55,828 nucleotides of DNA from Candidatus Poribacteria bacterium (GTDB taxonomy: Bacteria; Poribacteria; WGA-4E; WGA-3G): contig JAPPES010000006.1 of assembly GCA_028824125.1 (NCBI GenBank), positions 1 through 55,828 of the forward strand, given 5' to 3'. Position numbers and translations under genes: made by a program. The notes below the pieces were generated by a model. That model saw only the letters and a list, made by a program, of their open reading frames with translations, did no database searches and was not told the origin of the DNA. Shown one piece after another: positions 42,650 to 51,867 of this stretch (positions are counted from its first letter, which is position 1; every line of letters begins with the position of its first letter).

Positions 42650-45600
42650 TTTGCATCCAAGTCTGGCAATCCATTCACAATCTCAACCGTCTGTAAACTC
42701 ACAGAGATAACCCGCCCAATCAAATCCACGATATACCGCTGTTGAGGCTCCGCACGATTTGGATCGTTGACAATACTGCTCCGCTTGTCAACCTTAACAC
42801 GATATTGGTCAATCACCCACTCCAACGCAGAACGTGTGCCGAGTCGATAGTCATAAACCTCCGCAGGGATATCTTCTATTGTGAGGAAATCGTTGTATAC
42901 CAACTGCGTTTTGTCTCTGGACAATTTCATTTTCTCTACGCGCCAATCTATCGGTACGTCAGGCGTTTCTATGTATTTCAGACCGTCATATTTCGGTTGC
43001 GATTCATAGTTAACGTGGATGTCCGCTAACTGCGCGCCAGCGTTGGCAAATCCCCAGAAATCTTCTGCAAACGGGATATGCGGCAAGTCGCGCTTGAGAT
43101 TCGCCTGATACTTCTCACGATACTCTGGATGGTGCAGGATGCCGTAGGTGTAGTGGAAGATGTCCCACTTGCTGATGGACTGATCGCCGTAGTGTTTGCG
43201 GAATTCTGATAACGCCCAATCGGTGATGTTCTCTTGGCGGTTTGTGCCGTCTTCGTTGTAGGTGTAGAAGGGGAAGCATTGTGAACCACTTTGTGGTAGT
43301 AAGTCGGGGATTTGGTTGGTCATCAAAGTAAACATTGGCCAGTCTCGACCGACTTTAAGCCATATCACTTGATTTTCAGTTTCCGTTTCTGATGTGGGAA
43401 AGATAGATGGAAACACACCTACCACATCATTCATCGTCCGATCAAAGTAAAGGTTTGATTTCGTAAATGGACGATAAATGGCTGTTCTCAAATTATTTTC
43501 AGTATATTCTGCTATTTTTCCACGTTTTAATTTCACCTTTAAGTCTCGGCTCCAACTGATTTTTTTGTTGTCATATCCTACAAAATCGTCAACATCCACA
43601 TCGCGATTCGCCCGTTGTAACCATTGAGAAGTTTCTGCATTATAAGTTTGAATTATCCGCTGAATGTTCTGAATAAGCGCGTTTTGATTGAAGTTGTAAG
43701 TCCAAGCATCACGTCCAGTACTAATACCGTGACTGAAAGTTTTATATAAAACATCTTTTGCTGCGCCTTTTTCTGCTTTTGCTGTCTTAGTACCCATTGG
43801 GATAAAAGTATAAAATTCTACATGGAGTCCTTCGGTAAGCCATGTATGCCGAATATCAGGTTGAATCGGTTGCCACTCAGTACCGCCTATGTGTTGACAT
43901 TCGTTCAAAAAATCGAATTTCCGATTTTTGTTCCATAGATCATCGGTTCTGTGATAAAAGATACGCGGTGTCTCTGATGGATTTTGCTTTGTTTTGACAA
44001 AAAAGTTGATACTCACACCGACACGAATTCCGAATACATTTGCATCGGATACCTTCAATCCCTTTCTCGCGTTGCCTCCCAAATCCAAAATATAAATAGT
44101 GTCAAAATCATTAGCAAGATGTTTCCGCATACCGTCAAATGCTAAACCGTCTGTAAAACCGTTATTTGTTACGAATGCAACAACTCCTTCTTCACTTATC
44201 CTATCCGATGCCCATCGAATCGCCTTGATATAAGGATCATAGAGTGCCGATCTCAATGTGGCTGTAGAATCGGCAGCGTAAGTGTCCCGTATTAGAGAAT
44301 CCATCATTTCATACTTGCGATTTTTGTTATTGTCATTTTCATTCACCTGTCCCACATTGTAAGGCGGATTACCAATAACGACAAACATATCTGCTGCCTT
44401 CTGCCGTTCCACGCGTTCTGTGTTTTCCTGTGTAAAAAGTGGCATTTGGCGATCTTCAAGCAGTTCAAAGGTATCCGCAAGTGCGATGCCCTCAAACGGC
44501 AGGTAGGTGTGCGTGCGTTCAAAGTATTCGTGTTCAATGTTCATGCTGGCGATGTAGTATGGCAACAGCAGAATCTCATTGCAATGCAGTTCGTTGCGAT
44601 ACTTCTGCTCTAAAGCAGCACCCGAAATGTCACGCATCAGTCGGACGATGAAGTTGCCCGTGCCAACAAACGGGTCAATGATATGCACGCCTGTCCCCGA
44701 AATGGAACGGTTGAACTCGGTTTTGAGGATGTGTTCCACGCTATTCACCATGAAATCCACAATCGGTTGTGGCGTGTAAACGATGCCGTGTGTATCTGCT
44801 ACCTCTACCGAAAATCCCTGAAAAAACTGCTCATAGACGGTGTTGAGAAAGTTCTGTTTTTGTGAGAAATCTTTGCAGAGGGTTGCGGCGTGTTCTATTG
44901 CCTCGTAGAACGGGTTTAGTGGTTCAAGGAAATCGTCACGACTGAACGCTTGCCGTATCAGTGCGTCAATCACATTTTCAATCTCGCGTGCGATGATATT
45001 TCGGCGTGTGAAGTCGGGGTTGTCGAACACGGTGCGGAAGATACGTTCTGTGAGCAGGTGCTGGATAAGCATCTCTTCAACGGCGGCTTGAGAGAGGTTC
45101 GGATTGATCGCTTCTCGGCACTGCTGATAAAAAGTTGTGAAAGCCGAATCAAATTGTGGGTTCATTTCGTGCTGTTCTGCTATCAGTTCAGCGAGTTTTT
45201 TACCTAATGCGGGGACCTTCTCTTTGAATTCGGTGACAGCCGATTGCCATTTTTTGACTGCATCCAGTGGTGGATCGAAAAGATGTTGCAGTGCGGTTAT
45301 CAACCGTGTCGGATCGGTGATGTCTATGTTAAAGACTTTCTGTCCGTTCTGGTACAAGATGCCATGTTCTGGATTTTGAAAGAGGATATTGTCAAGTGGA
45401 TAGCCCGCGTTGCGTTTGTCCTGCACCGCTGTGTGTAGGTTATCGTCCATATCCTTTGCTTCCCAGTAGGCGATGGGGAGGCTGGATTGGTTGAGTATTG
45501 CACCATCAAGGATGATGCGGTTACCTGCTGCGGTGCGCATCGCGTATTGTGGGACGAGGGTGGCATTGACCTGTTTTGCGCAGGTGTCCAGTAAAAAAGC

Positions 45601-45714
45601 GAACGGGTTGCTGACTGCGCCTTCGTGCGTAATGTCGTGTTGTTCGTATTGCTGCAGTGAGGCGTAGTAGTCGCGTATCGGTTTATGGGTCGGTTTGAGG
45701 TTGAGTTGCGGCAT
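42646..45714 (-). CDS. Single-chain restriction-modification enzyme (type IIG/ISP-like)
   Basis: A 1022-residue chain. An N-terminal PD-(D/E)XK-type nuclease is suggested by D70 and E85-A-K87 (ILDGAIL, YWEAKD). The methyltransferase part has motif I DPFVGTGNF (347-355) and motif IV NPPY (449-452), which is the gamma-class N6-adenine type. The C-terminal 400 residues, with the KKISWSRDLKVKLKRGK segment, resemble the target-recognition region of type ISP enzymes. The helicase module that separates nuclease and methylase in LlaGI-type ISP enzymes is absent, so a type IIG-like layout fits better. No separate methylase or specificity gene is nearby. Confidence 0.87.
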   Translation of the reverse strand: MPQLNLKPTHKPIRDYYASLQQYEQHDITHEGAVSNPFAFLLDTCAKQVNATLVPQYAMRTAAGNRIILDGAILNQSSLPIAYWEAKDMDDNLHTAVQDKRNAGYPLDNILFQNPEHGILYQNGQKVFNIDITDPTRLITALQHLFDPPLDAVKKWQSAVTEFKEKVPALGKKLAELIAEQHEMNPQFDSAFTTFYQQCREAINPNLSQAAVEEMLIQHLLTERIFRTVFDNPDFTRRNIIAREIENVIDALIRQAFSRDDFLEPLNPFYEAIEHAATLCKDFSQKQNFLNTVYEQFFQGFSVEVADTHGIVYTPQPIVDFMVNSVEHILKTEFNRSISGTGVHIIDPFVGTGNFIVRLMRDISGAALEQKYRNELHCNEILLLPYYIASMNIEHEYFERTHTYLPFEGIALADTFELLEDRQMPLFTQENTERVERQKAADMFVVIGNPPYNVGQVNENDNNKNRKYEMMDSLIRDTYAADSTATLRSALYDPYIKAIRWASDRISEEGVVAFVTNNGFTDGLAFDGMRKHLANDFDTIYILDLGGNARKGLKVSDANVFGIRVGVSINFFVKTKQNPSETPRIFYHRTDDLWNKNRKFDFLNECQHIGGTEWQPIQPDIRHTWLTEGLHVEFYTFIPMGTKTAKAEKGAAKDVLYKTFSHGISTGRDAWTYNFNQNALIQNIQRIIQTYNAETSQWLQRANRDVDVDDFVGYDNKKISWSRDLKVKLKRGKIAEYTENNLRTAIYRPFTKSNLYFDRTMNDVVGVFPSIFPTSETETENQVIWLKVGRDWPMFTLMTNQIPDLLPQSGSQCFPFYTYNEDGTNRQENITDWALSEFRKHYGDQSISKWDIFHYTYGILHHPEYREKYQANLKRDLPHIPFAEDFWGFANAGAQLADIHVNYESQPKYDGLKYIETPDVPIDWRVEKMKLSRDKTQLVYNDFLTIEDIPAEVYDYRLGTRSALEWVIDQYRVKVDKRSSIVNDPNRAEPQQRYIVDLIGRVISVSLQTVEIVNGLPDLDAK

Positions 45715-45720
45715 GGGAGT

Positions 45721-45749
45721 ATGTTAGCAGGTGTGAGGGTTGTTGTCAA
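45721..45749 (-). promoter_or_regulatory. Promoter giving a leaderless restriction-methylase transcript
   Basis: On the minus strand TTGACA (45749-45744) and TAACAT (45726-45721) have a 17-bp spacer. The -10 box ends six bases before the ATG, which puts the expected +1 at the initiation codon. No ribosome site exists in that interval. Confidence 0.7.
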
Positions 45750-45768
45750 GGGAAATTGTCTGAACATA

Positions 45769-45795
45769 GGGTTATTTAGTTTTCAAAATTTTCGA
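45769..45795. repeat. GGGTTATTTAGTTTTCAAAA repeat, copy 4
   Basis: Same family as 5908, 29464 and 42400. It is part of the 389-bp gap 45715-46103. Confidence 0.65.
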
Positions 45796-45843
45796 TGTTT
45801 TCTGACTATTCCGTTAACGTTATATAATAGCCTCTTGTCCGTG

Positions 45844-46003
45844 TCTTTAGTCCCGTAGGGACGCAATGTTTATAGAAAAATGTTGTCTGTTCCCTCTTGA
45901 GTTCCGTAGGAACGGCATTGAAAGATAAACATATCGTCCCTACGGGACTAAAGAGGAGTTGTTCAACGTTTTCTATAAACATATCGTCCCTACGGGACTA
46001 AAG
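45844..46003. repeat. AACATATCGTCCCTACGGGACTAAAG repeats
   Basis: Direct copies are at 45927-45953 and 45977-46003, with an inverted copy at about 45844-45876 (CTTTAGTCCCGTAGGGAC). The arrangement equals that at 6060-6135. The remaining 46004-46103 is AT-rich, ending in a CTTCATAGAGATTGTGCTACAA fragment, with no gene seen. Confidence 0.85.
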
Positions 46004-46103
46004 AATGAATCAACTAACGATAAAAACTAACAAAACGTCCTGTAATTGTGAAATAATATTTTACAAAAAGTTATTTAACACAACTCGTTAAATTAATTAA
46101 TCT

Positions 46104-46847
46104 TCATAGAGATTGTGCTACAAGTGATGCAGACCCCGCATCAAGATATGCTGTACAATCCGGATGCCTTTGTAAAATAGAGGCAGGATGTATCGGTGTT
46201 ATCTCACCTTGTAAACAATTCCGGACCGCCTCCGCTTTGCGTTCATCTGGCACTGTGCAGATAATTGTTTTTGCCTTCATAATCTGACGTATAGACATTG
46301 AGATCGCGTGAGTTGGCACATCATCTAATCCGTTGAACCATCCTTCCCCAACCTGCTGCAGCCGACATGCTTCATCTAATTCAACCACAATATAAGGGTC
46401 TTCTGTCTCAAAATCCGCGGGCGGATCGTTGAATGCAAGGTGCCCATTTTCGCCGATACCCACAAATGCCACATCTATTAGGTGTTGTGAGATAATCTGA
46501 TTGAGTCTATTACATTCAGCTTGGAGATCGTCAGCTTCGCCGTTCAGAAAATGCACCCTTCCCGGTTGAACAATGTCCACTAACCGCTCCTGTAGATATT
46601 TGCAAAAACTTGCAGGATGTGTATCTGAAATCCCAATATATTCGTCCAAGTGAAACATCGTGGTTTTTGCCCAGTCAATTTTAGTATCAGCGGTTAATGC
46701 ACTGAGAAAATCGAATTGCGATGCACCCGTTGCCACAATGAAACGCGCATGCCCATTGGTAGTAATTGCCTCGCGCAACTTCGCGCTTGCGGCTTCCGCT
46801 GCTGCTCTACTTGTTTCCTTTTTCGTATCTGCTTTGTATATATTCAT
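46104..46847 (-). CDS. nagB: Glucosamine-6-phosphate deaminase
   Basis: A 247-residue NagB/6-phosphogluconolactonase family protein. [16 protein letters not shown] (phosphate loop), [11 protein letters not shown] with the catalytic Asp-Glu, [16 protein letters not shown] (the deaminase signature) and the THAISMSI strand are all present and favour deaminase. It would convert glucosamine-6-phosphate to fructose-6-phosphate. TAGAGAA precedes the ATG, which comes four bases after the MOSC gene stop. Confidence 0.92.
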   Translation of the reverse strand: MNIYKADTKKETSRAAAEAASAKLREAITTNGHARFIVATGASQFDFLSALTADTKIDWAKTTMFHLDEYIGISDTHPASFCKYLQERLVDIVQPGRVHFLNGEADDLQAECNRLNQIISQHLIDVAFVGIGENGHLAFNDPPADFETEDPYIVVELDEACRLQQVGEGWFNGLDDVPTHAISMSIRQIMKAKTIICTVPDERKAEAVRNCLQGEITPIHPASILQRHPDCTAYLDAGSASLVAQSL

Positions 46848-46851
46848 TTCT

Positions 46852-47508
46852 CTATATCAAGTTTTTCGCCTGTAAAATGCGGTTAAAATCTTTTTTCCAA
46901 CTCGGTGAGAGGGCAGGTAGTTCCCTTGCCTTTGCTATCTTTTCGTGGTTGTTTGTATCAAAATAGCGTAGATTGAGAATCTCTTTGACGCTCATCGGTT
47001 CCAATGCGACTTCAATTCGGGAAATTGTATCGCCAGCGGTAATTTCGCCTTCTGCAAGTACGCGAAAATAGAAACCGACTCGCTGACTCTCCAAAAACTG
47101 TTTTGGAAACTCTGGTAGTCCCATTTTATATCCCAATTTGAAGCACGGAACACGCGGTTGTGTAATTTGAAGTTGGACTGTTGCCCCTATCTGAAACACA
47201 TCCCCAATATGTACTTCATCTTCCAGCATCCCTTCAACAGTGAGATTTTCACCGAATTGTCCGTACGATAAGTCATCTCTGTTTAATTCCTGTTGCCAGT
47301 GCGAATAGTGCTCAATCGGGTAGCCGTATATTGCTTTATAGGTGCCGCCATGCACCTTCAAATCGCCTTGACCGTCGCCATCAATGTTCTTTTCTCTAAG
47401 CATAACATTGCCAGAAATCGGTTCTTTAAAAATCCCCGTTTGAATAATTTTACCGTTGTATGTGATAGGTTTCGGCTTCGAAACGTTAATGGATAAGAGT
47501 TTCATCAT
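46852..47508 (-). CDS. MOSC domain protein (YiiM-like)
   Basis: The MOSC fold is evident: [48 protein letters not shown] and [16 protein letters not shown] with the conserved Cys. YiiM-type proteins bind molybdenum cofactor; the family reduces N-hydroxylated compounds. The start at 47508 (ATGATGAAACTC) is chosen because the known N-terminal strand ([14 protein letters not shown]) begins there, although no strong ribosome site is visible. nagB follows directly. Confidence 0.9.
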   Translation of the reverse strand: MMKLLSINVSKPKPITYNGKIIQTGIFKEPISGNVMLREKNIDGDGQGDLKVHGGTYKAIYGYPIEHYSHWQQELNRDDLSYGQFGENLTVEGMLEDEVHIGDVFQIGATVQLQITQPRVPCFKLGYKMGLPEFPKQFLESQRVGFYFRVLAEGEITAGDTISRIEVALEPMSVKEILNLRYFDTNNHEKIAKARELPALSPSWKKDFNRILQAKNLI

Positions 47509-47672
47509 GCGGTTTAATATATATTTTTCCAGAGCTTCTGTCAAGGAAATTTCGTTTAGATTTTACAACATCATCTTAAGAATTTACAAAATTCACCAAT
47601 TATCTCTATAGTTGTGCTAAAATATAGATAAAGTACAAGCATCCCATAAACAAAAACCCAAAGGAGTACAAC

Positions 47673-48512
47673 ATGAACGAACTACTCTTTATCAGCCAAG
47701 AATTTACACCCGTCAACGGATTTACGTCTGGAATTGAAGGACCTGCTTGCGATGCCGATGGCAACTTATATGCCGTTAACTTTGAACGCCAACACACTAT
47801 AGGAAAGGTAACACCTGATGGTGAAGCAAGCGTGTTTGTTGAGCTACCAACTGGCAGCATCGGCAACGGCATCCGTTTCAACAGTGAAGGCTATATGTTC
47901 ATCGCAGACTACACGAACCATAATGTCCTCAAAGTGGATATGCAAACACGCGAAATCAGCGTACACGCACACGAACCGACACTGAATCAGCCGAATGATC
48001 TCGCTATTGGTGCAAATGATATTCTCTATGCAAGCGATCCGAATTGGGGTGAGTCAACCGGACAGATTTGGCGAGTGGGGACCGATGGGCAAGTTACGCT
48101 ATTAGAAGCGGACATGGGCACTACAAACGGCATTGAAGTCAGCCCCGATGAAAAGGTGCTTTATGTTAACGAATCGGCACAGCGGAACGTTTGGGCTTAT
48201 GACTTGTCACCTGAAGGAGAGATTAGCAATAAGCGGTTATTAATTCAGTTTCCAGATTTCGGTATGGACGGCATGCGGTGCGATATTGAAGGAAATTTGT
48301 ATATTACTCGGCACGGCAAAGGGACTGTAGCAAAACTTTCACCAGAAGGAGAAGTACTATTAGAGGTTGAATTAACTGGCAAACATTGCACCAATATTGC
48401 TTTCGGCGGTGCTGATGGGTGTACCTGCTACGTCACAATGGCGGATCGAGGTAACGTAGAGGTGTTTCGTGCTGATATCCCTGGTAGAAGTTGGCAGCTA
48501 TTCCAACGATAA
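47673..48512 (+). CDS. SMP-30/gluconolactonase-like beta-propeller protein
   Basis: The 279-residue protein has the SMP-30 propeller pattern: GIEGPACDADGNLYAVNF, GNGIRFNSEGYMFIADYTNHNVLKVDM, LNQPNDLAIGANDILYASDP, GTTNGIEVSPDEKVLYVNES and FGMDGMRCDIEGNLYITRHG. The paired Glu, Asn and Asp metal ligands are in these segments. AAAGGAG precedes the ATG. A sugar-lactone hydrolase role is likely for the family; the actual lactone is unknown. Confidence 0.9.
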   Translation: MNELLFISQEFTPVNGFTSGIEGPACDADGNLYAVNFERQHTIGKVTPDGEASVFVELPTGSIGNGIRFNSEGYMFIADYTNHNVLKVDMQTREISVHAHEPTLNQPNDLAIGANDILYASDPNWGESTGQIWRVGTDGQVTLLEADMGTTNGIEVSPDEKVLYVNESAQRNVWAYDLSPEGEISNKRLLIQFPDFGMDGMRCDIEGNLYITRHGKGTVAKLSPEGEVLLEVELTGKHCTNIAFGGADGCTCYVTMADRGNVEVFRADIPGRSWQLFQR

Positions 48513-48544
48513 ACTCCTTGACAGATGATAGAGTCCATGATATT

Positions 48545-49138
48545 ATGCCTACATTATCAATAGCATGGGCGGTATCCAATCTGGTAATGGAAAAATACAG
48601 ACCTATTTTAAAACGACTTGAAAAAACCGCAAAACAGTATACCAATATTGCACCTGAAAATGGAGAATTCCTCTCTATTCTCATTCGGGCAATTCAGGCA
48701 GAAAATGTCCTTGAAGTCGGGACAAGTAATGGTTACTCCACAATATGGCTTGCTGCTGCACTGAAGGAAACTGGCGGCAAACTCATCACATTAGAGTTTG
48801 ATCCAAAACGCGCAACTGAGGCACAAGCACATCTCAAAGAAGTTCAGTTAGACGATATTGTTGAAGTCCGGGTTGGAAACGCACTTGACGAAATCCCAAA
48901 GTGTGATGCTATTTTTGATCTTGTATTCCTTGACGCTGATAAAGGCGAGTATAGGCGATATTTAGAATTAGCGTTGCCCAACATCCGTACGGGTGGTTTA
49001 ATCGTGGCTGATGATACCGTGACGATGCGCGATGAGATGTTAGATTATGTGGAATTCGTTTTTAACACACCGTTATTGAATTCTGTTGACATTCCTTTAG
49101 ACGATGGTATAATTTTAAGTTATAGAACTGAAGTGTAG
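48545..49138 (+). CDS. Class I SAM-dependent O-methyltransferase
   Basis: A CCoAOMT-like domain: NVLEVGTSNGYSTIWLAAAL (SAM-binding motif I), KLITLEFDPKRA (acidic strand 2), FDLVFLDADKGEYRRYLELA (motif IV Asp) and GGLIVADDTV. It methylates a hydroxyl of an unknown acceptor. The ATG at 48545 is used; an in-frame TTG at 48491 would overlap the previous gene's end and has a better upstream GGTAGAAG, so the start is uncertain. Confidence 0.88.
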   Translation: MPTLSIAWAVSNLVMEKYRPILKRLEKTAKQYTNIAPENGEFLSILIRAIQAENVLEVGTSNGYSTIWLAAALKETGGKLITLEFDPKRATEAQAHLKEVQLDDIVEVRVGNALDEIPKCDAIFDLVFLDADKGEYRRYLELALPNIRTGGLIVADDTVTMRDEMLDYVEFVFNTPLLNSVDIPLDDGIILSYRTEV

Positions 49139-49239
49139 AATGTTGACGACACATTTTTATGACGATCTGCGATACAATCGAATTCGTGGATTTACCAAGT
49201 TTTTAGAAATTTATAACCGACAACTTAAGGAGGAACATA

Positions 49240-50028
49240 ATGGGACGCTTAACAATTAGTTTTATAACTTTATGTTTCATGCTTGTACAACTCAGCATCG
49301 CTGAAATTGATCCGAATACTATTGTCGGTGCGTGGTTGTTTGATGAAACAGGTGGAAAAGTCGCTGCAGATTCATCCGACAATGGCAATGATGGCAACCT
49401 TGTTGGCGGCGCGAAATGGGTAGAGGGAAAATTTGGCAATGCTATTGAACTCAATGGCACAGACGCTTGGGTCACCGTTCCAGCGATCGGGCCGCTAAAA
49501 GAATTTACACTGCTAAAGTGGTTCAATTCGACAGGTAGGGTTGGGGCGTGGAGATGCTTTTTTAACCGTGATGGTTGGGATCGAGGGTTCGTCCATTACC
49601 AATTTCGTCCGGACAATAAGATGGAATTCGGTATTCATTCCAACAATCCTGTGCGACACCCAGGGTGGCAGGAATCAGATTTCACAGCAGACCAAAACAT
49701 CTTGAATAAATGGATCCATCTTGCAGTTGCATACAGCAGTACCGAAAAATCGATTCGTGTCTACTTTGATGGGAAACTTGATGCTGAAGGGAATTGGGCG
49801 GAGGCTCTGCCCGGTGAATTTGGACCTGGCCGCATCGGTTCATGGTCTAACGGTGGCAGAGAGTGGCAAGGGATGTTCGATGAAATGCTGCTCTTCAATG
49901 TCTCATTAGAGGAAGACGACATTAAAATGTTAATGGAAAATGGCTTAGAAGGAGCACTCGCGGTTGAAGCAGCGAACAAAGCTGCGACCATTTGGGGAAA
50001 AATTAAGGTAGGATATACGGAAAATTGA
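49240..50028 (+). CDS. Secreted LamG-domain protein
   Basis: A signal peptide (1-21, ending LSIAEI) is followed by one LamG jelly-roll domain: TIVGAWLFDETGGKVAADSSDNGNDG, GNAIELNGTDAWVTVP, WIHLAVAYSSTEKSIRVYFDG and WQGMFDEMLLFNVSLEEDDI. The tail VEAANKAATIWGKIKVGYTEN resembles the tails of the proteins at 9296 and 26488. AAGGAGG precedes the ATG. Likely a surface glycan- or protein-binding module. Confidence 0.9.
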   Translation: MGRLTISFITLCFMLVQLSIAEIDPNTIVGAWLFDETGGKVAADSSDNGNDGNLVGGAKWVEGKFGNAIELNGTDAWVTVPAIGPLKEFTLLKWFNSTGRVGAWRCFFNRDGWDRGFVHYQFRPDNKMEFGIHSNNPVRHPGWQESDFTADQNILNKWIHLAVAYSSTEKSIRVYFDGKLDAEGNWAEALPGEFGPGRIGSWSNGGREWQGMFDEMLLFNVSLEEDDIKMLMENGLEGALAVEAANKAATIWGKIKVGYTEN

Positions 50029-50099
50029 TAGTCGTGAACCGAAATAGACACGCTCGATAAGCATTTTGCGAGGGTTATTTATAGATTCCACATAGTGAC

Positions 50100-51293
50100 A
50101 TGTCCCTTCAATCCAAACTCTCAGACAAATCCACCCGTTTCACAGAATCTGTTATCCGTGGCATGACGCAGTTATGCTTACGCTACAATGCGATTAATCT
50201 GTCGCAAGGCACACCTGCCTATCAACCGCCAGAGGTTGTCAAAGCAGCAGCTGTTGAAGCAATTCAAGAAGGGTATAACCAATATAGCATTACCTGGGGA
50301 GCACCTGATTTTCGCGAAGCAATCGCACATAAAATGACGACTTTCAACCACATTCCTACCGATGCTGCTAAAAATATTACTGTTACTTGTGGTTCAACGG
50401 AAGGCATGCTGTCCGCGCTGCTCGCGATTATCAACCCTGGTGATGAGGTAATCATCTTTGAACCCTTTTATGAAAACTATGGACCGGATACCATTATCTC
50501 AGGTGCGAAGCCTGTCTATGTCGCACTACATGAGACACAATCTGCAGATGGCGTAATGCGGTTTAGCTACGATCCAACTGAACTCCGAAATGCTTTCTCT
50601 CTCAACACAAAGGCGATAATTATAAACACTCCCAACAATCCGCTTGGCAAGGTCTTTACGAAAGACGAACTCCAACAGATAGCTGATCTCTGTTGTGAAT
50701 ATGACTGCCTTGCTGTAACGGATGAGATATATGAGCACATGATCTATGACGACAAATCGCATCTTAGCCTCGGATCATTGCCGCAGATGCGGGATCGGAC
50801 GATTACTGTATCAGGATTGAGCAAAACGTATTCCATGACAGGATGGCGTTTAGGATATGTCGTGGCTCCAGAAGTCTTAACAGATGCAATCCGAAAAATG
50901 CACGACTTCTTAACAGTTGGTGCGCCGCATCCGTTACAACGTGCAGGTATCGCTGCACTCAACTTGCCACCAAGTTACTACCAAGCGTTAGTGGAAAAAT
51001 ATGACCGAAATCGCAAAAGACTCGTTAATACACTTAGAGAGGCAGGATTCCGATGTCATCCGCCAGAGGCTGCCTATTATATTATGACAGACATTACCGA
51101 TTTTGGCTTCCCCGATGACACAGTATTTGCGCATTGGTTAGTAAAAGAAATTGGTGTTGGCGGTGTGCCGGGTTCCAGTTTCTACAGTCGTCCACACCTT
51201 GGCAAAACAAAGTTCAGATTTATGTTTAGCATGGCAGATGATATACTTGTGGAGGCGGGTGAACGGTTGATGAGGATAAAATCAAAAATCTGA
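50100..51293 (+). CDS. PLP-dependent aminotransferase (class I/II)
   Basis: A 397-residue fold-type I aminotransferase: INLSQGTPAYQPPEVVKAAAV, VTCGSTEGMLSALLAI, IIINTPNNPLGKVFTKDEL with the PLP-contact Asn, and VSGLSKTYSMTGWRLGYVV with the Schiff-base Lys. It belongs to the aspartate/kynurenine aminotransferase-like group, which acts on aspartate, aromatic or related amino acids. No strong ribosome site is visible upstream of the ATG. It is followed by a composite repeat region. Confidence 0.92.
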   Translation: MSLQSKLSDKSTRFTESVIRGMTQLCLRYNAINLSQGTPAYQPPEVVKAAAVEAIQEGYNQYSITWGAPDFREAIAHKMTTFNHIPTDAAKNITVTCGSTEGMLSALLAIINPGDEVIIFEPFYENYGPDTIISGAKPVYVALHETQSADGVMRFSYDPTELRNAFSLNTKAIIINTPNNPLGKVFTKDELQQIADLCCEYDCLAVTDEIYEHMIYDDKSHLSLGSLPQMRDRTITVSGLSKTYSMTGWRLGYVVAPEVLTDAIRKMHDFLTVGAPHPLQRAGIAALNLPPSYYQALVEKYDRNRKRLVNTLREAGFRCHPPEAAYYIMTDITDFGFPDDTVFAHWLVKEIGVGGVPGSSFYSRPHLGKTKFRFMFSMADDILVEAGERLMRIKSKI

Positions 51294-51299
51294 CTTACA

Positions 51300-51620
51300 G
51301 TAAACCTATAATTAATGGGACACTTCTGTAGCGCAAACTGTTAGTTTGCGTCTTTTAGGGCACAAACTAAATGAAGATTAAAAAATAAATTGGGTAGTTT
51401 AGCGAGGTTAGGAAGAAATCAACGGTATGAATGCGCGTATGGCATTCCCCGCCTCGCCAGCGGAAATGTACACCTGCTGCTGGCGAGGTTTCCTAACCTC
51501 GCCAAATTACCGAATTAATAACTTAAACTTCATACAGTTTGTGTTACAACTTCCATTGTCCGTTATGTTTCCAAAACAGATTTATCAAAATGTTCCAATA
51601 CTTTCAAAGTTCACTATATA
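51300..51620. repeat. Composite inverted-repeat element upstream of the ATPase operon
   Basis: Left end ATAATTAATGGGACACTTCT (51309 onward) and right end TTTCAAAGTTCACTATA (51603-51619) are related inverted ends of the family at 34309-34464. Inside are a 13-bp perfect inverted repeat (GCGAGGTTAGGAA at 51402-51414, TTCCTAACCTCGC at 51490-51502), an AATCAACGGTATGAATGC fragment and the direct repeat of window bases 1-54. It fills most of the 366-bp gap 51294-51659. Confidence 0.75.
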
Positions 51621-51659
51621 GGAACGGGTTTGGAGCGAAAAATTCACAAGGATAAAAGT

Positions 51660-51866
51660 ATGGATACTGTTCTTGAAAATGAAACACGAGAAATCTATAA
51701 AGCAGAAATAGAAGCGATCATCCAACACGACCCGAAATATATTACCCTTGGTCCTGATGAGTTTGAAGCAATTGTGAGTGCCTTTGAATTCACTCTGAAA
51801 AATGGGCGTGAGAAGGTCAGAGCGCAAATGATATATGACCTCATCCAAGAGAAACGAGATAATTAA
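51660..51866 (+). CDS. Small hypothetical partner of Rad50-like ATPase
   Basis: A 68-residue mostly helical, acidic protein (YKAEIEAIIQHDPKYITLGPDEFEAIVSAFEFTLKNG). No family recognised. The ATG at 51660 follows AAGGATAAAAGT; a TTG at 51630 is less likely. It ends one base before the ATG of the ATPase gene, so tight translational coupling suggests a functional partnership with it. Confidence 0.78.
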   Translation: MDTVLENETREIYKAEIEAIIQHDPKYITLGPDEFEAIVSAFEFTLKNGREKVRAQMIYDLIQEKRDN

Positions 51867-51867
51867 T

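Noticed and set aside
42646..45714. Type I restriction HsdM/HsdR system
   Set aside because: Nuclease, methylase and recognition parts are in one chain, there is no helicase motif and no separate HsdS gene.
45844..46003. Possible CRISPR array
   Set aside because: Only two direct units per site, one further unit inverted, and the same sequence recurs elsewhere as a dispersed palindrome. No cas gene is nearby.
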